64,000 nucleotides of DNA from Leptospira chreensis (lineage in GTDB: Bacteria > Spirochaetota > Leptospiria > Leptospirales > Leptospiraceae). The DNA is taken from NCBI RefSeq assembly GCF_016919165.1, contig NZ_JAFFPS010000010.1, forward strand, positions 124,001 through 188,000, given 5' to 3'. A program made the position numbers and the translations under genes. How positions within the stretch are numbered: position 1 is the stretch's first letter; each line of letters starts with the position of its first letter. Of this stretch, positions 47,798-58,199 are shown in pieces. A model generated the notes under the pieces. That model ran no database searches. It was not told the DNA's origin and worked only from the letters and a program-made list of their open reading frames with translations.

Positions 47798-48241
47798 TTA
47801 TTTTCCAGTGCTCCCAAACCCGCCGGTTCCCCTTTCTGTGACAGAAAGTTCCGTCACTACTTGGAGGGAAAGTTGGCCGACAGCCTGAAACACAATCTGC
47901 GCGACCCGGGTTCCTGGCTCCAAAACAAAGTCCGCACCACTCAAATTGAGGAGAGGGATGAGAATCTCTCCCCGGTAATCCGAGTCGATGGTTCCTGGGC
48001 TATTGGGCATCAAAATTCGGTTTTTGGTAGAGAATCCACTTCTTGGTCGGATTTGACCTTCATACCCATCTGGGATGGCCATGGCAAGGCCCGTCGGAAC
48101 AAAAACCACTTCGCCCTTGGGAAGGATGATATTTTCCGTAAGGCAAGCCGAAAGATCCATTCCGGCGGAACCGGATGTTTTGTATTCAGGAACGACAGCC
48201 CCTGGTTTTAAAATCTGGAGAGATACAATAGGAGGTTTCAT
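47798..48241 (-). CDS. dut: dUTP pyrophosphatase
   Basis: Hydrolyses dUTP to dUMP, keeping uracil out of DNA. All five motifs of the trimeric enzyme are seen in 147 residues: AGMDLSA, PRSGFSTKN, GTIDSDYRGEI, GTRVAQIVF and the closing RGTGGFGSTGK phosphate loop. It begins 5 bases after the M16 protease gene and ends the housekeeping run that starts at rimP. Confidence 0.95.
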   Translation of the reverse strand: MKPPIVSLQILKPGAVVPEYKTSGSAGMDLSACLTENIILPKGEVVFVPTGLAMAIPDGYEGQIRPRSGFSTKNRILMPNSPGTIDSDYRGEILIPLLNLSGADFVLEPGTRVAQIVFQAVGQLSLQVVTELSVTERGTGGFGSTGK

Positions 48242-48246
48242 ATGAA

Positions 48247-49527
48247 TTATAACTGCACGGGGATTTTGGAGAATTGGGTTTCGGACATATCACCCACACA
48301 AGACAAATGCACTTTTTTTAAATCGAACAACTGTTTTGCGGTTTCATTGATTTCATCCAAGGTCACCGACTTAATCGATTTCATTCGGTCTTCTAAAGAG
48401 AAATACTTTCCATAATAGATTTCTTGGAGGCCGATATTATTCATTCGGTTCTCGGGAAGTTCATACCCAATCGCAATGGAACCCATTTGGTTGGATTTTG
48501 CATCCGCCAGTTCGGATTTGGAAAAACCGTTTTTGGAAATACTTTCCAATTCTTTTAGGATAAGCTCGACGCAGCGTGCCGCCTTCTCTTTGGAAGTGGC
48601 AGAAGAAATAGAAAATAAACCCGTAGTTTTATAATAAGAAGGAAAACTATAAATGCTATAACAAAGGCCCTCTTTTTCACGGATGTTTTGGAAGAGTCGT
48701 GAGGCCATTCCCCCACCAAGAATTGTGGAGATGAGTTGGGTGACAGTCACCGTTCGGTAGTCCCTCTTGTTTCCATTCACCCCAAGCATAATATGAAACT
48801 GTTCGATTTTACGGCGTTCCAAATGTTTCGTATAACTTTTTTTAGGTGCCGGGATGATGAGTTCTGTCGGATTTTTACCCTTAGGATTTTCAAAAGAAAA
48901 ATATTTGTTTGTAAGATCTAAGATTTTTTCCCAAGTAAAGTTTCCAGAAACTGAAATTACCATATTTTTGGGAAAGTAGTGTTTCTGAAAGAAGGTGCGA
49001 ATGGATTTTTCACTCACACCTGTGACTGATTTTTTGGTTCCTATGATATCACGCCCGTAAGGTGACTTTCCAAAAATATTACGAAAGTAATAATCATAAA
49101 CAAAATCATCGGGTGCATCTTCGTAAGAACGCATTTCTTCCATAATGACACCCTTCTCCGTTTGGATGTCTTCTTTGCGAAAAAGAGGACGAAACAACAT
49201 ATCGGAAAGGATTTCAAAAGCAAGTTCTGCCTGATCTTTGATAGCAACTACATAGTACTGGGTGTATTCACGGCCCGTAGATCCGTTTAATATTCCACCG
49301 ACACGTTCAATGGATTCAGCAATTTCTTTACTCGTGCGTGTCTCTGTATCTTTAAAGAGCATATGCTCTAAAAAGTGAAAGTAACCGTGTTCGGAATTGG
49401 TTTCGGCAAGACTGCCTTGTTTCAAAAAAACACCCACCCCCATAGAGGATGCGTGTTTCATAGGTTGGAAGAGAACCGTTAACCCATTGGGTAAAACGGT
49501 TCGTTTGCATTCGATGACGGATGCCAT
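48247..49527 (-). CDS. M16-family zinc metalloprotease
   Basis: 426 residues. The inverted zinc motif HFLEHMLFKDT (HxxEH) is at about residues 53-63, with the distal Glu in EKGVIMEEM. The second half has the GGGMASRLFQNIREKEGLCYSI segment of the pitrilysin/YmxG/processing-peptidase group. Start 49527 has GGGAG upstream; the longer frame to 49548 begins inside a palindrome. It follows pnp, the same order as pnp-ymxG in Bacillus-type genomes, and is followed by dut. Confidence 0.88.
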   Translation of the reverse strand: MASVIECKRTVLPNGLTVLFQPMKHASSMGVGVFLKQGSLAETNSEHGYFHFLEHMLFKDTETRTSKEIAESIERVGGILNGSTGREYTQYYVVAIKDQAELAFEILSDMLFRPLFRKEDIQTEKGVIMEEMRSYEDAPDDFVYDYYFRNIFGKSPYGRDIIGTKKSVTGVSEKSIRTFFQKHYFPKNMVISVSGNFTWEKILDLTNKYFSFENPKGKNPTELIIPAPKKSYTKHLERRKIEQFHIMLGVNGNKRDYRTVTVTQLISTILGGGMASRLFQNIREKEGLCYSIYSFPSYYKTTGLFSISSATSKEKAARCVELILKELESISKNGFSKSELADAKSNQMGSIAIGYELPENRMNNIGLQEIYYGKYFSLEDRMKSIKSVTLDEINETAKQLFDLKKVHLSCVGDMSETQFSKIPVQL

Positions 49528-49538
49528 TTGCTTACTCC

Positions 49539-49558
49539 CCCCAAACAATTGTTTGGGG
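49539..49558. repeat. 20-bp perfect palindrome between pnp and M16 protease gene
   Basis: CCCCAAACAATTGTTTGGGG, able to form an 8-bp stem with an AATT loop in the mRNA, placed 5 bases after the pnp stop and right next to the ribosome site of the protease gene. There is no T-run. It could act as a 3' boundary, a processing site or a translation control element. Confidence 0.6.
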
Positions 49559-49563
49559 ACTGT

Positions 49564-51654
49564 TTAGTTGTCTAGAAGAACATCCTTTCTGGAAAGGTCG
49601 ATTTTTCCCATTTTATCAACGGAAATCACCTTCACTTGGATCTTGTCTCCTTCGGAAACAATGTCACGAACCGATTGCACTCGTTTCACATCTAGTTTAG
49701 AGATATGGCAGAGACCTTCTTTTCCTGGCAGAATTTCTACAAAGGCACCAAAGTCGGCGATTCTTTTGATGACACCATCATAGATCTTACCTACTTCGAT
49801 TTCTTCAAAGATTCCATCAATCATAGCAATGGCTTTTTCTTTGGATTCTTCACTTGGAGAGGCAATGGTTACCTTTCCTGTATCATCCACAGAAATTTCC
49901 GATCCCGATTGTTCGATGATCGCACGGATCATTTTACCACCAGGACCAATGAGCTCCCCAATACGATCTTTAGGAATTTGTTTGAGAGTGATACGTGGTG
50001 CATTTAAACTCAAATTGCCTTTCACAGAAGAAATTGCTTTGTTCATTTCCCCAAGGATATGATCGCGACCCACTTCTGCTTGTTCGATGGCTTTTTGTAA
50101 AACTTCTAAACCAAGTCCATTGACTTTTAAGTCCATTTGGAAGGCAGTGATGCCTTTTTTGGTTCCTGCAAGTTTGAAATCCATGTCTCCGAAGTGGTCT
50201 TCGATTCCAGCAATGTCAGAAAGAACCGCAAACCGACCTTTTTCATCACTGAAAAGACCCATTGCAATTCCGGAGACTGCACCAGAGATAGGAACTCCCC
50301 CAGCCATAAGAGCTAAGGTTCCCGAACAAACGGAAGCCATAGAAGAAGAACCATTGGATTCTAAAATTTCAGAAACAATACGAATCACATAAGGGAAATC
50401 CGTTTGTGTAGGAAGAACCTTTTTAATCGCACGTTCCGCCAAGTTTCCGTGACCAATTTCACGACGACCAGGACCGGAATTACGGCGAACTTCCCCAACA
50501 GAGAATGCAGGGAAATTGTAGTGCAACATAAAGTTCTTTTCTTTCGAACCTTCCAAAGTTTCGTATCTTTGGTTGTCAGAAGTAGTTCCCAGAGTCACAA
50601 CGCCAAGGGATTGGGTTTGTCCTCTGGTAAACACTGCTGAACCATGAGGTCCAGGAAGGACATCGATCTCACAAGAAATTTGACGAATTTCATTGGTTTT
50701 ACGACCGTCAAAACGAATTCCTTCGCCAAGCACTAGTTCGCGGACCACTTCATATTCTAGTTCATGCAAGTAATGTTTGATATCTTTTGTTTTGTCTTCT
50801 GGAGCCAGCAGAGTTTTAAAATGTTCTACTGTTTCTTTATTGATGGCTTTGATGTCATCATTACGTTTTGCTTTGTCAGAATTTTTATTAGCAGCTGTCA
50901 AACGGTCGAAAGCAAATTCACGAATTTTTTTATGGAGGTCTTTGTCAGGCGCTTTTAAAACGACTTCCTTTTTCACCGTTCCATTTTTCTTCGCTAATTC
51001 CTCTTGCATCGCAACAGCAACTTTTAGTTGTTCTTGTGCAAAACGGAGAGCAGCCATCATATCTTCTTTAGAGATTTCGCTGGCTTCCCCTTCAATCATA
51101 ACGATAGCATCTTTAGTTCCTGCAACCACCAAATCCAAATCAGATCTTGTGATCTCTTCGTTGGTTGGGTTCAGAACAAATTCTCCTGCGATCCTTCCAA
51201 TACGAGCACCAGCAATTGGGCCTGCAAAAGGAATGGAAGAAACAGAAAGTGCCGCCGAAGCTGCGTTAATCGCATGTCCTTGGACAGAAACTTGTTTGTC
51301 TGCAGATAAAACTTGTACGAGAAGTTGTACCTCAGAGAAGTATCCTTCTGGAAACATAGGACGAATGGGACGATCAAGAATTCGGGAAAGTAATACTTCG
51401 TGTTCAGCAGGTTTTGCTTCGCGTTTGAAGTATCCACCAGGGAAACGACCTACCGAGTAGGCTTTCTCAGTGTATTCGCAAGTGAGTGGGAAAAAATCTT
51501 GTCCTTCTTTTGGTTCGTCCGCAGCACAAACAGTGGCTAGGAGAACTAAATTTCCGGTTTTGTATACAACCGACCCGTGAGCTTGTTTCGCCCACTTGCC
51601 GGTCTCAATGGTGATAGAGTCTCTACCCCAAGAACCAGTCAACTCTGTAGCCAT
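49564..51654 (-). CDS. pnp: polyribonucleotide nucleotidyltransferase
   Basis: 3'-5' phosphorolytic exoribonuclease, 696 residues. Two RNase PH-like domains (the second with [16 protein letters not shown] and the [19 protein letters not shown] active-site segment), a KH domain ([19 protein letters not shown] about 560-580) and a C-terminal S1 domain ([26 protein letters not shown]). It follows rpsO with 5 bases between, the common rpsO-pnp pair. Confidence 0.96.
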   Translation of the reverse strand: MATELTGSWGRDSITIETGKWAKQAHGSVVYKTGNLVLLATVCAADEPKEGQDFFPLTCEYTEKAYSVGRFPGGYFKREAKPAEHEVLLSRILDRPIRPMFPEGYFSEVQLLVQVLSADKQVSVQGHAINAASAALSVSSIPFAGPIAGARIGRIAGEFVLNPTNEEITRSDLDLVVAGTKDAIVMIEGEASEISKEDMMAALRFAQEQLKVAVAMQEELAKKNGTVKKEVVLKAPDKDLHKKIREFAFDRLTAANKNSDKAKRNDDIKAINKETVEHFKTLLAPEDKTKDIKHYLHELEYEVVRELVLGEGIRFDGRKTNEIRQISCEIDVLPGPHGSAVFTRGQTQSLGVVTLGTTSDNQRYETLEGSKEKNFMLHYNFPAFSVGEVRRNSGPGRREIGHGNLAERAIKKVLPTQTDFPYVIRIVSEILESNGSSSMASVCSGTLALMAGGVPISGAVSGIAMGLFSDEKGRFAVLSDIAGIEDHFGDMDFKLAGTKKGITAFQMDLKVNGLGLEVLQKAIEQAEVGRDHILGEMNKAISSVKGNLSLNAPRITLKQIPKDRIGELIGPGGKMIRAIIEQSGSEISVDDTGKVTIASPSEESKEKAIAMIDGIFEEIEVGKIYDGVIKRIADFGAFVEILPGKEGLCHISKLDVKRVQSVRDIVSEGDKIQVKVISVDKMGKIDLSRKDVLLDN

Positions 51655-51659
51655 AGGGT

Positions 51660-51926
51660 TTATTTCCTAAGGCCGAGTTTTTCAATCAGCTTTTTATAAC
51701 TTTCTAGGTTGGAACGTTTTAGGTATTCCAACAAACTCTTTCTCTGGTTCACCATTGCGATTAGACCGCGGCGAGAGTGAAAGTCCTTCTTATTAGCTTT
51801 GAAGTGTTCAGTAAGGTCTTTAATACGAGAGTCGAGAAGAGCGATTTGTACTTCTGCAGAACCTGAGTCGTTTGGCTTGCTACCGAAAGTAGCAATGATC
51901 TGCTGTTTTTGTTCTTTTGTGATCAT
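51660..51926 (-). CDS. rpsO: 30S ribosomal protein S15
   Basis: 88 residues. Binds the central domain of 16S rRNA. Family hallmarks are [34 protein letters not shown] and the ending [19 protein letters not shown]. Located between truB and pnp, as usual. Confidence 0.97.
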   Translation of the reverse strand: MITKEQKQQIIATFGSKPNDSGSAEVQIALLDSRIKDLTEHFKANKKDFHSRRGLIAMVNQRKSLLEYLKRSNLESYKKLIEKLGLRK

Positions 51927-51952
51927 AACAGTATCCAGATTTTAAGAAGGTC

Positions 51953-52882
51953 TCATTTAGAAAACATAATTTTTAAGGAAGGGTCAAAAAATACTTTTCT
52001 ATACCGATAGGGAATGTGGTCCGGTTTCCCGTCATAGGAACACCAGGCAAGGATTGTGACTTCGTCGGCATCCAGGATATAAAACCCATTTTCTCCTGAC
52101 TTGGGGAGTTTGTCCCAGATGTAACCTCCGTGGACGACTGCCTTTTTTTCCGCTTCGTCGGCGATGCGGATGGGGAGAGGGAATACTTCCTTCCAAGTTC
52201 TCATATCCAAATGGGTGATTTCTTCCAAGGGTTTAACCCCGTTCAGATTGTATTCTCCGATGGACTCACGAACAAGCCGTCCCAGGGAAAGTGGAATCCC
52301 CCATTTTTCGGATAGATCCAAAACAATTTTACGGATGTACGTTCCGGAACTCACATGGATGCGAAAGGAAAAACCCAGGTTTGTCCTTTGGATGTCTTCT
52401 ACTTTGTAAATGGAAATGGATCTTTCTTTTTCTTCCACAGCCTGCCCTTCCCGCACGAGATCCGATTGGCGTTTGCCACCCACTTTGAGGGCAGAAATTT
52501 TAGGGGCTTTTTGGGATGTGAGTGCGGTGAGTTTGCCAAGCTCTTCCTCCAATCGTTCGATGGGAAATTCCGATACAAAGCGGGAGGAAATGGTTTCTCT
52601 TTCGTCTACCTCCACCACTCCCTCAGGATCCCCGGAATCCGTCTTTAGTCCTACCACCACTTCCGCGTAGTATGACTTATCTTTTCCGAGAAAAACTTGG
52701 GAGAAAGCAGTGTAATCACCGCAAGGCAAAATGAGAAGGCCTTCGGCAAACCGGTCTAGGGTTCCCGTGTGGCCGACAGACTTTTGTTTTAAAATGCGTT
52801 TGGTTTTGAGTACTAAATCAGAACTAGTAATGCCGGGTGGTTTGTAGACAAATAGAAAACCGGAATGGTAGGATTTCGACAT
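51953..52882 (-). CDS. truB: tRNA pseudouridine-55 synthase
   Basis: 309 residues. Makes pseudouridine 55 in the T loop of tRNAs. The N-terminal FVYKPPGITSSDLV, the catalytic Asp in GHTGTLDRFAEGLLIL (family GTLDPxAxGxL) and the PQKAPKISALKVGGKR-like stretch (here TSQKAPKISALKVGG) are all present; YIRKIVLDLSEKWGIP is the later conserved block. The C-terminal 70 residues are variable. It lies between rbfA and rpsO in the translation operon. Confidence 0.93.
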   Translation of the reverse strand: MSKSYHSGFLFVYKPPGITSSDLVLKTKRILKQKSVGHTGTLDRFAEGLLILPCGDYTAFSQVFLGKDKSYYAEVVVGLKTDSGDPEGVVEVDERETISSRFVSEFPIERLEEELGKLTALTSQKAPKISALKVGGKRQSDLVREGQAVEEKERSISIYKVEDIQRTNLGFSFRIHVSSGTYIRKIVLDLSEKWGIPLSLGRLVRESIGEYNLNGVKPLEEITHLDMRTWKEVFPLPIRIADEAEKKAVVHGGYIWDKLPKSGENGFYILDADEVTILAWCSYDGKPDHIPYRYRKVFFDPSLKIMFSK

Positions 52883-52920
52883 CGTTAACTCTCACCTAAA
52901 CAAAGTAATTTGGTAAAAAA

Positions 52921-53406
52921 CTAAGATGGTTTGGAATCAGAATCCGTTTGGGAATCATCTTCCGACTCACCATCATTTTCCTCATCTTTTCCTTCGTCTT
53001 CATCCTCACCCTCTTCTGATTCCGAATCCTCTTCACTTTCATGTAATTCTTCAAATAAAGTTTTGGGAGCGGATTCATCGATGAGGCGAATCACATCCAA
53101 ACTTTTAATATAGTGATTGTCCCAGACAAAACTGAATTTGGGGTTGGTATGAAGGTGAAGGTTCTTTCCTACAAAAGAAGAGAGAAAGCCCGCACAAGAA
53201 ACAAGTCCTTGTGTGAGTTTTTTTCTTTCGTTGTTATTACAAAGTGCCGTGAAGTAAATTTTGGCATACTTGAGATCTTCGCTGATCTCAATCCGATGGA
53301 AACTCGGTAAAAAGACCCGAGGGTCTTTTACCTTACCTTGCAAAATTGCAGTGGAGATTTGGCGAATGATCTCCGATTCGAGTTTTTTCATTCGAATGGG
53401 ATTCAT
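52921..53406 (-). CDS. rbfA: ribosome-binding factor A with long acidic tail
   Basis: 161 residues. The KH-like core (residues 1-115) has MKKLESEIIRQISTAIL, KDPRV and VTRVEISEDLKYAKIYF-like HRIEISEDLKYAKIYFTAL, typical of the 30S maturation factor. About 40 extra residues at the C-terminus are almost wholly Asp, Glu and Ser (EEDSESEEGEDEDEG and on), ending KPS. The tail is not part of the standard family and may modulate rRNA binding. Located between infB and truB. Confidence 0.9.
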   Translation of the reverse strand: MNPIRMKKLESEIIRQISTAILQGKVKDPRVFLPSFHRIEISEDLKYAKIYFTALCNNNERKKLTQGLVSCAGFLSSFVGKNLHLHTNPKFSFVWDNHYIKSLDVIRLIDESAPKTLFEELHESEEDSESEEGEDEDEGKDEENDGESEDDSQTDSDSKPS

Positions 53407-53416
53407 TTAGGCCGCC

Positions 53417-56161
53417 TTAAAGTTTACGAGCAATCTCGCGAATCTCGTATGCTTCGATCTCATCACCCACAACAAAGTCATTGAATCCATCAAGTAAGAT
53501 ACCGCACTCAAATCCAGTAAGAACATCTGCCACGTCATCTTTCATACGTTTGAGGTTTTTGATCTTACCTTCCCAAGTGATTTCACCAGTTTCGCTCGAG
53601 ATGACTCGAACGTGTGATTGTTTGGTTACCTTACCGGATTTGACCATACAACCTGCAATGTTACCCACTTTGGAAATTTTGAATACGTCTCTGATTTCTA
53701 CCTTACCGATTACGTTTTCAACTTTTTCAGGTTCGAGCATTCCTTCCATGGAAGCTTTCACTTCGTTGACCACATCGTAGATGATACTGTAGTATTTGAT
53801 TTCTACTTTCTCTTTCTCTGCAAGGGAAACTGTTTTTGGATTCGCACGTGTGTGGAAACCAATCACAATCGCGTTGGATGCCGATGCCAAAATGATATCG
53901 GAATCAACAATCGCACCCGTTCCTGCATGGATTACGTTGAGGCGAACATCTGCCGTAGATAGTTTTTCTAGGGCTTCTTTCACTGCTTCTGTAGATCCGC
54001 GAACGTCCGCTTTGATGATGACTTTGAGTTCTTTGAGTGCACCTTGTTTGATGATCTCACTCATGTTGTCGAGTGTGACACGAGTTGCCGCATTTTTCGA
54101 CTGACCTAGTCTTTCATATTCTTGACGGCTATGAGAGATGGTGCGTGCTTCTTTGTCATCGATCACCACATCAAATGGTGCTCCTGCATCCGGCACTCCA
54201 TCGAGTCCAGTCACAAGGGCTGGGAAAGATGGACCTGCTTCACGGATGGAATGACCAAGATCGTCATACATTGCTCGCACACGACCCGCATGAACTCCCG
54301 CAACAAAGGCATCACCCACACGGAGTGTTCCGTTTTGGATGAGAACCGTTGCCACAGCACCACGACCTGGATCGAGTTTTGCTTCGACGATGGTTCCTTT
54401 TGCTTTTCGTTTTGGATTGGCTTTGTGGTCGAGAAGTTCTGCTTGGATGATTAACATCTCAAGGAGTTTATCAATTCCAATATTACTTTTTGCTGATATA
54501 TCACAGAAGATGGTAGTTCCACCCCATTCTTCTGGTTGTAATCCATAATTAGAAAGTTCTTGCCTCACCTTTTCCGGGTTAGCGGCCGGTAAATCAATTT
54601 TGTTCACCGCAACGATGATTGGAACTTCTGCTTCTTTGGCGTGATTGATGGCTTCAATGGTTTGAGGCATGACCCCGTCATCGGCAGCAACAACAAGCAC
54701 AACAATGTCGGTTACGGAGGCACCACGTGCTCTCATGGAAGTAAAGGCTTCGTGACCAGGTGTATCGAGGAAGGCGATTTTTCCGCGTTCCGTTTCTACT
54801 TGGTAAGCACCAATGTGCTGAGTGATTCCACCAGACTCACCTTCTGCCACTCGAGACGAACGAATGGTATCCAAAAGTTTGGTTTTACCATGATCCACGT
54901 GACCCATAATCGTTACGACAGGAGGACGAGTGATGTAGTCTTCTGGAGCATCTTTTTCCTCTTCGATGACAGTTTCGTCGTAAAGGGAAACAATCTTCAC
55001 CTTACAGCCGTAATCGTCAGCCAAAATAGATGCTGTTTCTGCATCGATCACATTATTGATGGTTACCATCATCCCCATTTTCATGAGTTTACTGATGACT
55101 TCACCCGGTTTTAAATTCAGTTTTTTAGCGATCTCTCCCACTTGGATGTTTTCCAAAATGGAGATTTCTTTAGGAACAGCAGCGAGGGCCGCAGCTTGTG
55201 CCTTTTGTTTGCGGAAAGATTGTTTGAAGAACTTAGTGTTCTCGTTTTCTTCTCTTCCACCTTTTTCTTTATCAAATACTTTCTTTTTGGCTCCGCCAGG
55301 ACCACCAGCTCCCGGAAGTCCGCCCGGTGCACCAAATGGAGCATCTCCAGGAGGTCTTCCCGCACCAGGACCACCTTGACCGATGGGACGAGCTCCACGA
55401 TTCCCTTGGTATCCACCAGGGCCACCTTGTCCAGGTCCACGATTCCCTTGGTATCCGCCAGGGCCACCTTGTCCAGGTCCACGATTCCCTTGGTATCCAC
55501 CAGGGCCACCTTGTCCAGGTCCACGATTCCCTTGGTATCCACCAGGGCCACCTTGTCCAGGTCCACGATTTCCTTGGTATCCGCCAGGACCACCTTGTCC
55601 AGGTCCACGATTTCCTTGGTATCCGCCGCCCTGTCCAGGCCCACGGTTTCCTTGGTATCCAGTGCCTTGCCCTTCCGGTCTTGGGGGACGCGGTGTGGTA
55701 GGTCTTGAGACAATCGGGTTACGATCTTCTTTTCTAAAATAACCTGGGTTTCCTCCACCTTGGCCTTGTTGGCCAGGCCCACCGCCTTGGCGGTAGTTCG
55801 GAGAAGAGGTATCCCCAGAGAGAATGGATTCCGGTTTGCGGTCCATGGGAGGTCTCTCTCGTTCTGATTGTGGTTCCGGCTTTCTATCCGGACGAGACAC
55901 AATGGGGGATGCTTGGGAAGGAGCTTGTGGACCGGAACCGAGTCCCTGTCTTTTGGCTTCCTCACGAATGAGTTCATTCAAATCCTTTTTTTTGTCCGAA
56001 GACGAGGAAGAGGTTTTGGCCCCTTCTGCGCTCGGGCCAGAATTGGATTCTTTTTTCTCATCTGCAGGTGCCGCTTTCTTCTTGATGACAAGCTTTTTCT
56101 TGGTTTTGTCACCACTGGCTCCCTGCTGGAGGGTTTCTTTAATCGATTTTTGCTCTTCCAT
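53417..56161 (-). CDS. infB: translation initiation factor IF-2
   Basis: 914 residues. GTPase that brings initiator tRNA to the 30S subunit. The G domain has [12 protein letters not shown] (about residue 417), DTPGHEAF and NKID. The C-terminal domains follow in normal order. The N-terminal third is low-complexity: a basic start with [11 protein letters not shown], then a Gly/Gln/Asn-rich section containing seven GYQGNRG units encoded by a 42-base tandem repeat (55408-55660). Preceded by nusA, followed by rbfA. Confidence 0.95.
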   Translation of the reverse strand: MEEQKSIKETLQQGASGDKTKKKLVIKKKAAPADEKKESNSGPSAEGAKTSSSSSDKKKDLNELIREEAKRQGLGSGPQAPSQASPIVSRPDRKPEPQSERERPPMDRKPESILSGDTSSPNYRQGGGPGQQGQGGGNPGYFRKEDRNPIVSRPTTPRPPRPEGQGTGYQGNRGPGQGGGYQGNRGPGQGGPGGYQGNRGPGQGGPGGYQGNRGPGQGGPGGYQGNRGPGQGGPGGYQGNRGPGQGGPGGYQGNRGARPIGQGGPGAGRPPGDAPFGAPGGLPGAGGPGGAKKKVFDKEKGGREENENTKFFKQSFRKQKAQAAALAAVPKEISILENIQVGEIAKKLNLKPGEVISKLMKMGMMVTINNVIDAETASILADDYGCKVKIVSLYDETVIEEEKDAPEDYITRPPVVTIMGHVDHGKTKLLDTIRSSRVAEGESGGITQHIGAYQVETERGKIAFLDTPGHEAFTSMRARGASVTDIVVLVVAADDGVMPQTIEAINHAKEAEVPIIVAVNKIDLPAANPEKVRQELSNYGLQPEEWGGTTIFCDISAKSNIGIDKLLEMLIIQAELLDHKANPKRKAKGTIVEAKLDPGRGAVATVLIQNGTLRVGDAFVAGVHAGRVRAMYDDLGHSIREAGPSFPALVTGLDGVPDAGAPFDVVIDDKEARTISHSRQEYERLGQSKNAATRVTLDNMSEIIKQGALKELKVIIKADVRGSTEAVKEALEKLSTADVRLNVIHAGTGAIVDSDIILASASNAIVIGFHTRANPKTVSLAEKEKVEIKYYSIIYDVVNEVKASMEGMLEPEKVENVIGKVEIRDVFKISKVGNIAGCMVKSGKVTKQSHVRVISSETGEITWEGKIKNLKRMKDDVADVLTGFECGILLDGFNDFVVGDEIEAYEIREIARKL
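55408..55660 (-). repeat. 42-bp tandem repeat inside infB
   Basis: Units begin at 55408, 55450, 55492, 55534, 55576, 55618 and 55654, giving six 42-base (one 36-base) spacings with near-identical sequence. Each encodes [14 protein letters not shown] or a close variant. In-frame units mean copy-number changes would keep IF-2 intact. Confidence 0.9.
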
Positions 56162-56176
56162 ATTATGCCTTAAAAC

Positions 56177-57574
56177 TTAACCCTCTTCTACCCATTCGAT
56201 AGATTCACGAAGCAGACGTAAAATTTGTTCTGCTGTGGTTTTCCCGATTCCGGAAATTTTCGAAAGTTCCTCTTGGCTGACCTCGAGAAGGGTTTCCACG
56301 TTTTTGATCCCGCCGGCTTCGAGAAGGCCAACGATCCTTGGGGTAAGACCTGGAACTTCGGAAAGCGGAGTGAATCCGGAATCCTCTTCTTCTTCGTCCC
56401 CACCATCACCATATTGGTCTTCTGATTCTTCCATTGCTTCTTGTTGGGCATTGAAGAGTCGATCCAGTTTTTCGCGAGCTTCCGGCGAAGCCAGTTCCTG
56501 GTTGTATTGGGATACAGTTTTAATGTCGATTTTGAAACCGGAAAGTTGGGAAACCAATTTTACGTTGGATCCGTTGATTCCGATGGCAAGAGAAAGAGAT
56601 TCATCAGGAACGATGACAAGGGCATCTCCCCTCTTTCTGTCCACATGCACTTCTACTGGTTTCGCAGGAGAGATGGCATTGGCGATAAAAATACTTGGTT
56701 CATCTGAATGAAGAACAATGTCGATTCTTTCGTTTCCGAGTTCTCTTACGATGGCTTGGATCCGAACACCTTTCATTCCCACGCAAGCTCCCACAGGATC
56801 CACATCAGACTTACTAGTGGTTACTACCACCTTAGTTCTGTAAGATGGAATGCGAGCTACATCACGAATTTCTACGATCCCATCATACACTTCAGGAATT
56901 TCCATCTCGAAGAGTTTTTTCACAAAGTCACCCGATGCACGAGAGAGTGTGATGACAGGCATCGGTTCGCGAGGACGAAGTTCTACACGAGAAATGATTG
57001 CTTTCATCCGATCCCCTTGGCGGTATTTTTCGCCCGGGTTTTGATCTTTCTTCAGCATGATTCCTTCTACCTTACCAAGGTCGATGGACATGATGTCTTT
57101 TTTCCAACGTTGGAAGTACCCGTGAGTGAGTTCCCCTTCTTTGGATTTATACTCTTGGTAGAGTAATTCTTTTTCCATATCGCGCAAACGTTGGAAAACC
57201 ATTTGTTTGGCTTGGCTGGAAAGAACCCGAGAGAGGTCTTGTGGTTTTTCAAACACACGCATTTGGGTTCCCACTTGTGCCGCAGGATCCAATTTACTTG
57301 CCTCCTCTAGAGCGATCTCTAGAGGGTTTGTTGTTTTATCTTCTACCACGTCGCGAAGGACAGAGATGATGATTTCGTTTTTGTTGTCGGAACCGAAGTC
57401 TACTTGGCAACGGTCATCTGTCTCTGCTTCCAAGCCGACTTTTTTGCGATAGGCGGCGAGAAGTGAGTCTCGGATGACACCGAGTACGAGTTCTCTATCA
57501 AGAGATTTGTCCTGACAGAATTGTTGGATGGCTTCGAATAGCCCAGTTTCTTTCGTTGCTTGTTTTGTCGCCAT
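56177..57574 (-). CDS. nusA: transcription termination/antitermination factor NusA
   Basis: 465 residues. N-terminal RNA-polymerase-binding domain, S1 domain (around GKVEGIMLKKDQNPGEKYRQGDRMKAII), and two KH domains (DPVGACVGMKGVRIQAIVRELGNERIDIV; then SLAIGINGSNVKLVSQLSGFKIDI). After an acidic linker (EESEDQYGDGGDEEEE) a C-terminal helix-hairpin-helix repeat (LLEAGGIKNVETLLEVS, ISGIGKTTAEQIL) ends the protein. Located between rimP and infB. Confidence 0.95.
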   Translation of the reverse strand: MATKQATKETGLFEAIQQFCQDKSLDRELVLGVIRDSLLAAYRKKVGLEAETDDRCQVDFGSDNKNEIIISVLRDVVEDKTTNPLEIALEEASKLDPAAQVGTQMRVFEKPQDLSRVLSSQAKQMVFQRLRDMEKELLYQEYKSKEGELTHGYFQRWKKDIMSIDLGKVEGIMLKKDQNPGEKYRQGDRMKAIISRVELRPREPMPVITLSRASGDFVKKLFEMEIPEVYDGIVEIRDVARIPSYRTKVVVTTSKSDVDPVGACVGMKGVRIQAIVRELGNERIDIVLHSDEPSIFIANAISPAKPVEVHVDRKRGDALVIVPDESLSLAIGINGSNVKLVSQLSGFKIDIKTVSQYNQELASPEAREKLDRLFNAQQEAMEESEDQYGDGGDEEEEDSGFTPLSEVPGLTPRIVGLLEAGGIKNVETLLEVSQEELSKISGIGKTTAEQILRLLRESIEWVEEG

Positions 57575-57578
57575 AGTC

Positions 57579-58088
57579 TTAAATTTCTAAATACAAATTT
57601 CCCTTTCGTATTTCTGCGATGGGCATAGATACCGATTTTTGGTTCTTTTTGTGTCGAGTTTTACGATCGTAAAGCGTAAGCTCAACTGAATCCCCCGAAA
57701 CCGGTCCCAAACGATACAATCGTTTGTCCCATTTTCCTGCTTCCAGCGGCACTTCTAGTTTGACTAAAAGTCCTTGGAAACGACTTAAATCCTCCGGCAG
57801 ACGCAAAACACGTTCTGCTCCCGCGGAGGAGACTTGGAGAGTGAAATCAAATTCCTCTCCCCATAAATCCAGCTCCTCTTTGAGTCTCCTAGAAACATTC
57901 TCACAGTCTTCCAAACTAGCGGAGCCAGTTTTGTCTGTGAGATGATCAAGTTCAATCTCAATGAGGGCGTGGTTTTTCCGATTCTGTACTTGGAGCGAAA
58001 AAAGCGCTAGAGGTGGAGCGAGAACGCGTAAAATAAGTTCTCTGATGTTTTCCTCGGTATATACCAAACCATTTCCAAAAGATTCCAA
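57579..58088 (-). CDS. rimP: ribosome maturation factor RimP
   Basis: 169 residues. The segment ENVSRRLKEELDLWGEEFDFTLQVSSAGAERVLR corresponds to the conserved CExxSRxL...L-x-VSSPGxxRPL region of RimP. The only reasonable start is TTG at 58088, inside the hairpin GATTCC / GGAATC (58081-58096); no Shine-Dalgarno sequence is apparent. First gene of rimP-nusA-infB-rbfA-truB-rpsO-pnp, with nusA 4 bases after it. Confidence 0.85.
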   Translation of the reverse strand: MESFGNGLVYTEENIRELILRVLAPPLALFSLQVQNRKNHALIEIELDHLTDKTGSASLEDCENVSRRLKEELDLWGEEFDFTLQVSSAGAERVLRLPEDLSRFQGLLVKLEVPLEAGKWDKRLYRLGPVSGDSVELTLYDRKTRHKKNQKSVSMPIAEIRKGNLYLEI

Positions 58089-58115
58089 AAGGAATCTGTA
58101 TAAGAGACCCAGCTC

Positions 58116-58144
58116 ATGCTAAAATTTAACATGTCTACTGTCAA
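58116..58144 (-). promoter_or_regulatory. candidate promoter of the rimP-nusA-infB operon
   Basis: Minus-strand TTGACA (58139-58144), 17 bases, then TAGCAT (58116-58121): perfect -35, 4/6 -10, with transcription starting about 20 bases before the rimP start. Confidence 0.45.
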
Positions 58145-58199
58145 GCTAGGAAAAGCGAGTTGTCCTGTAAATAAAAAATTAGGGAATGGATGTTGCACC

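Noticed and set aside
50777..51460. 227-residue open frame antisense to pnp
   Set aside because: Overlaps an intact essential gene, has Ser/Ala-rich shadow composition, and lacks a ribosome site or family resemblance.
55408..55660. Regularly spaced repeats resembling a CRISPR array
   Set aside because: Units are contiguous with no unique spacers, are multiples of three and encode part of IF-2; no cas genes nearby.
55117..55977. Long alternative-frame and antisense frames over the infB repeats
   Set aside because: They exist only because the 42-base repeat is free of stop codons in several frames. The infB frame carries the conserved IF-2 protein.
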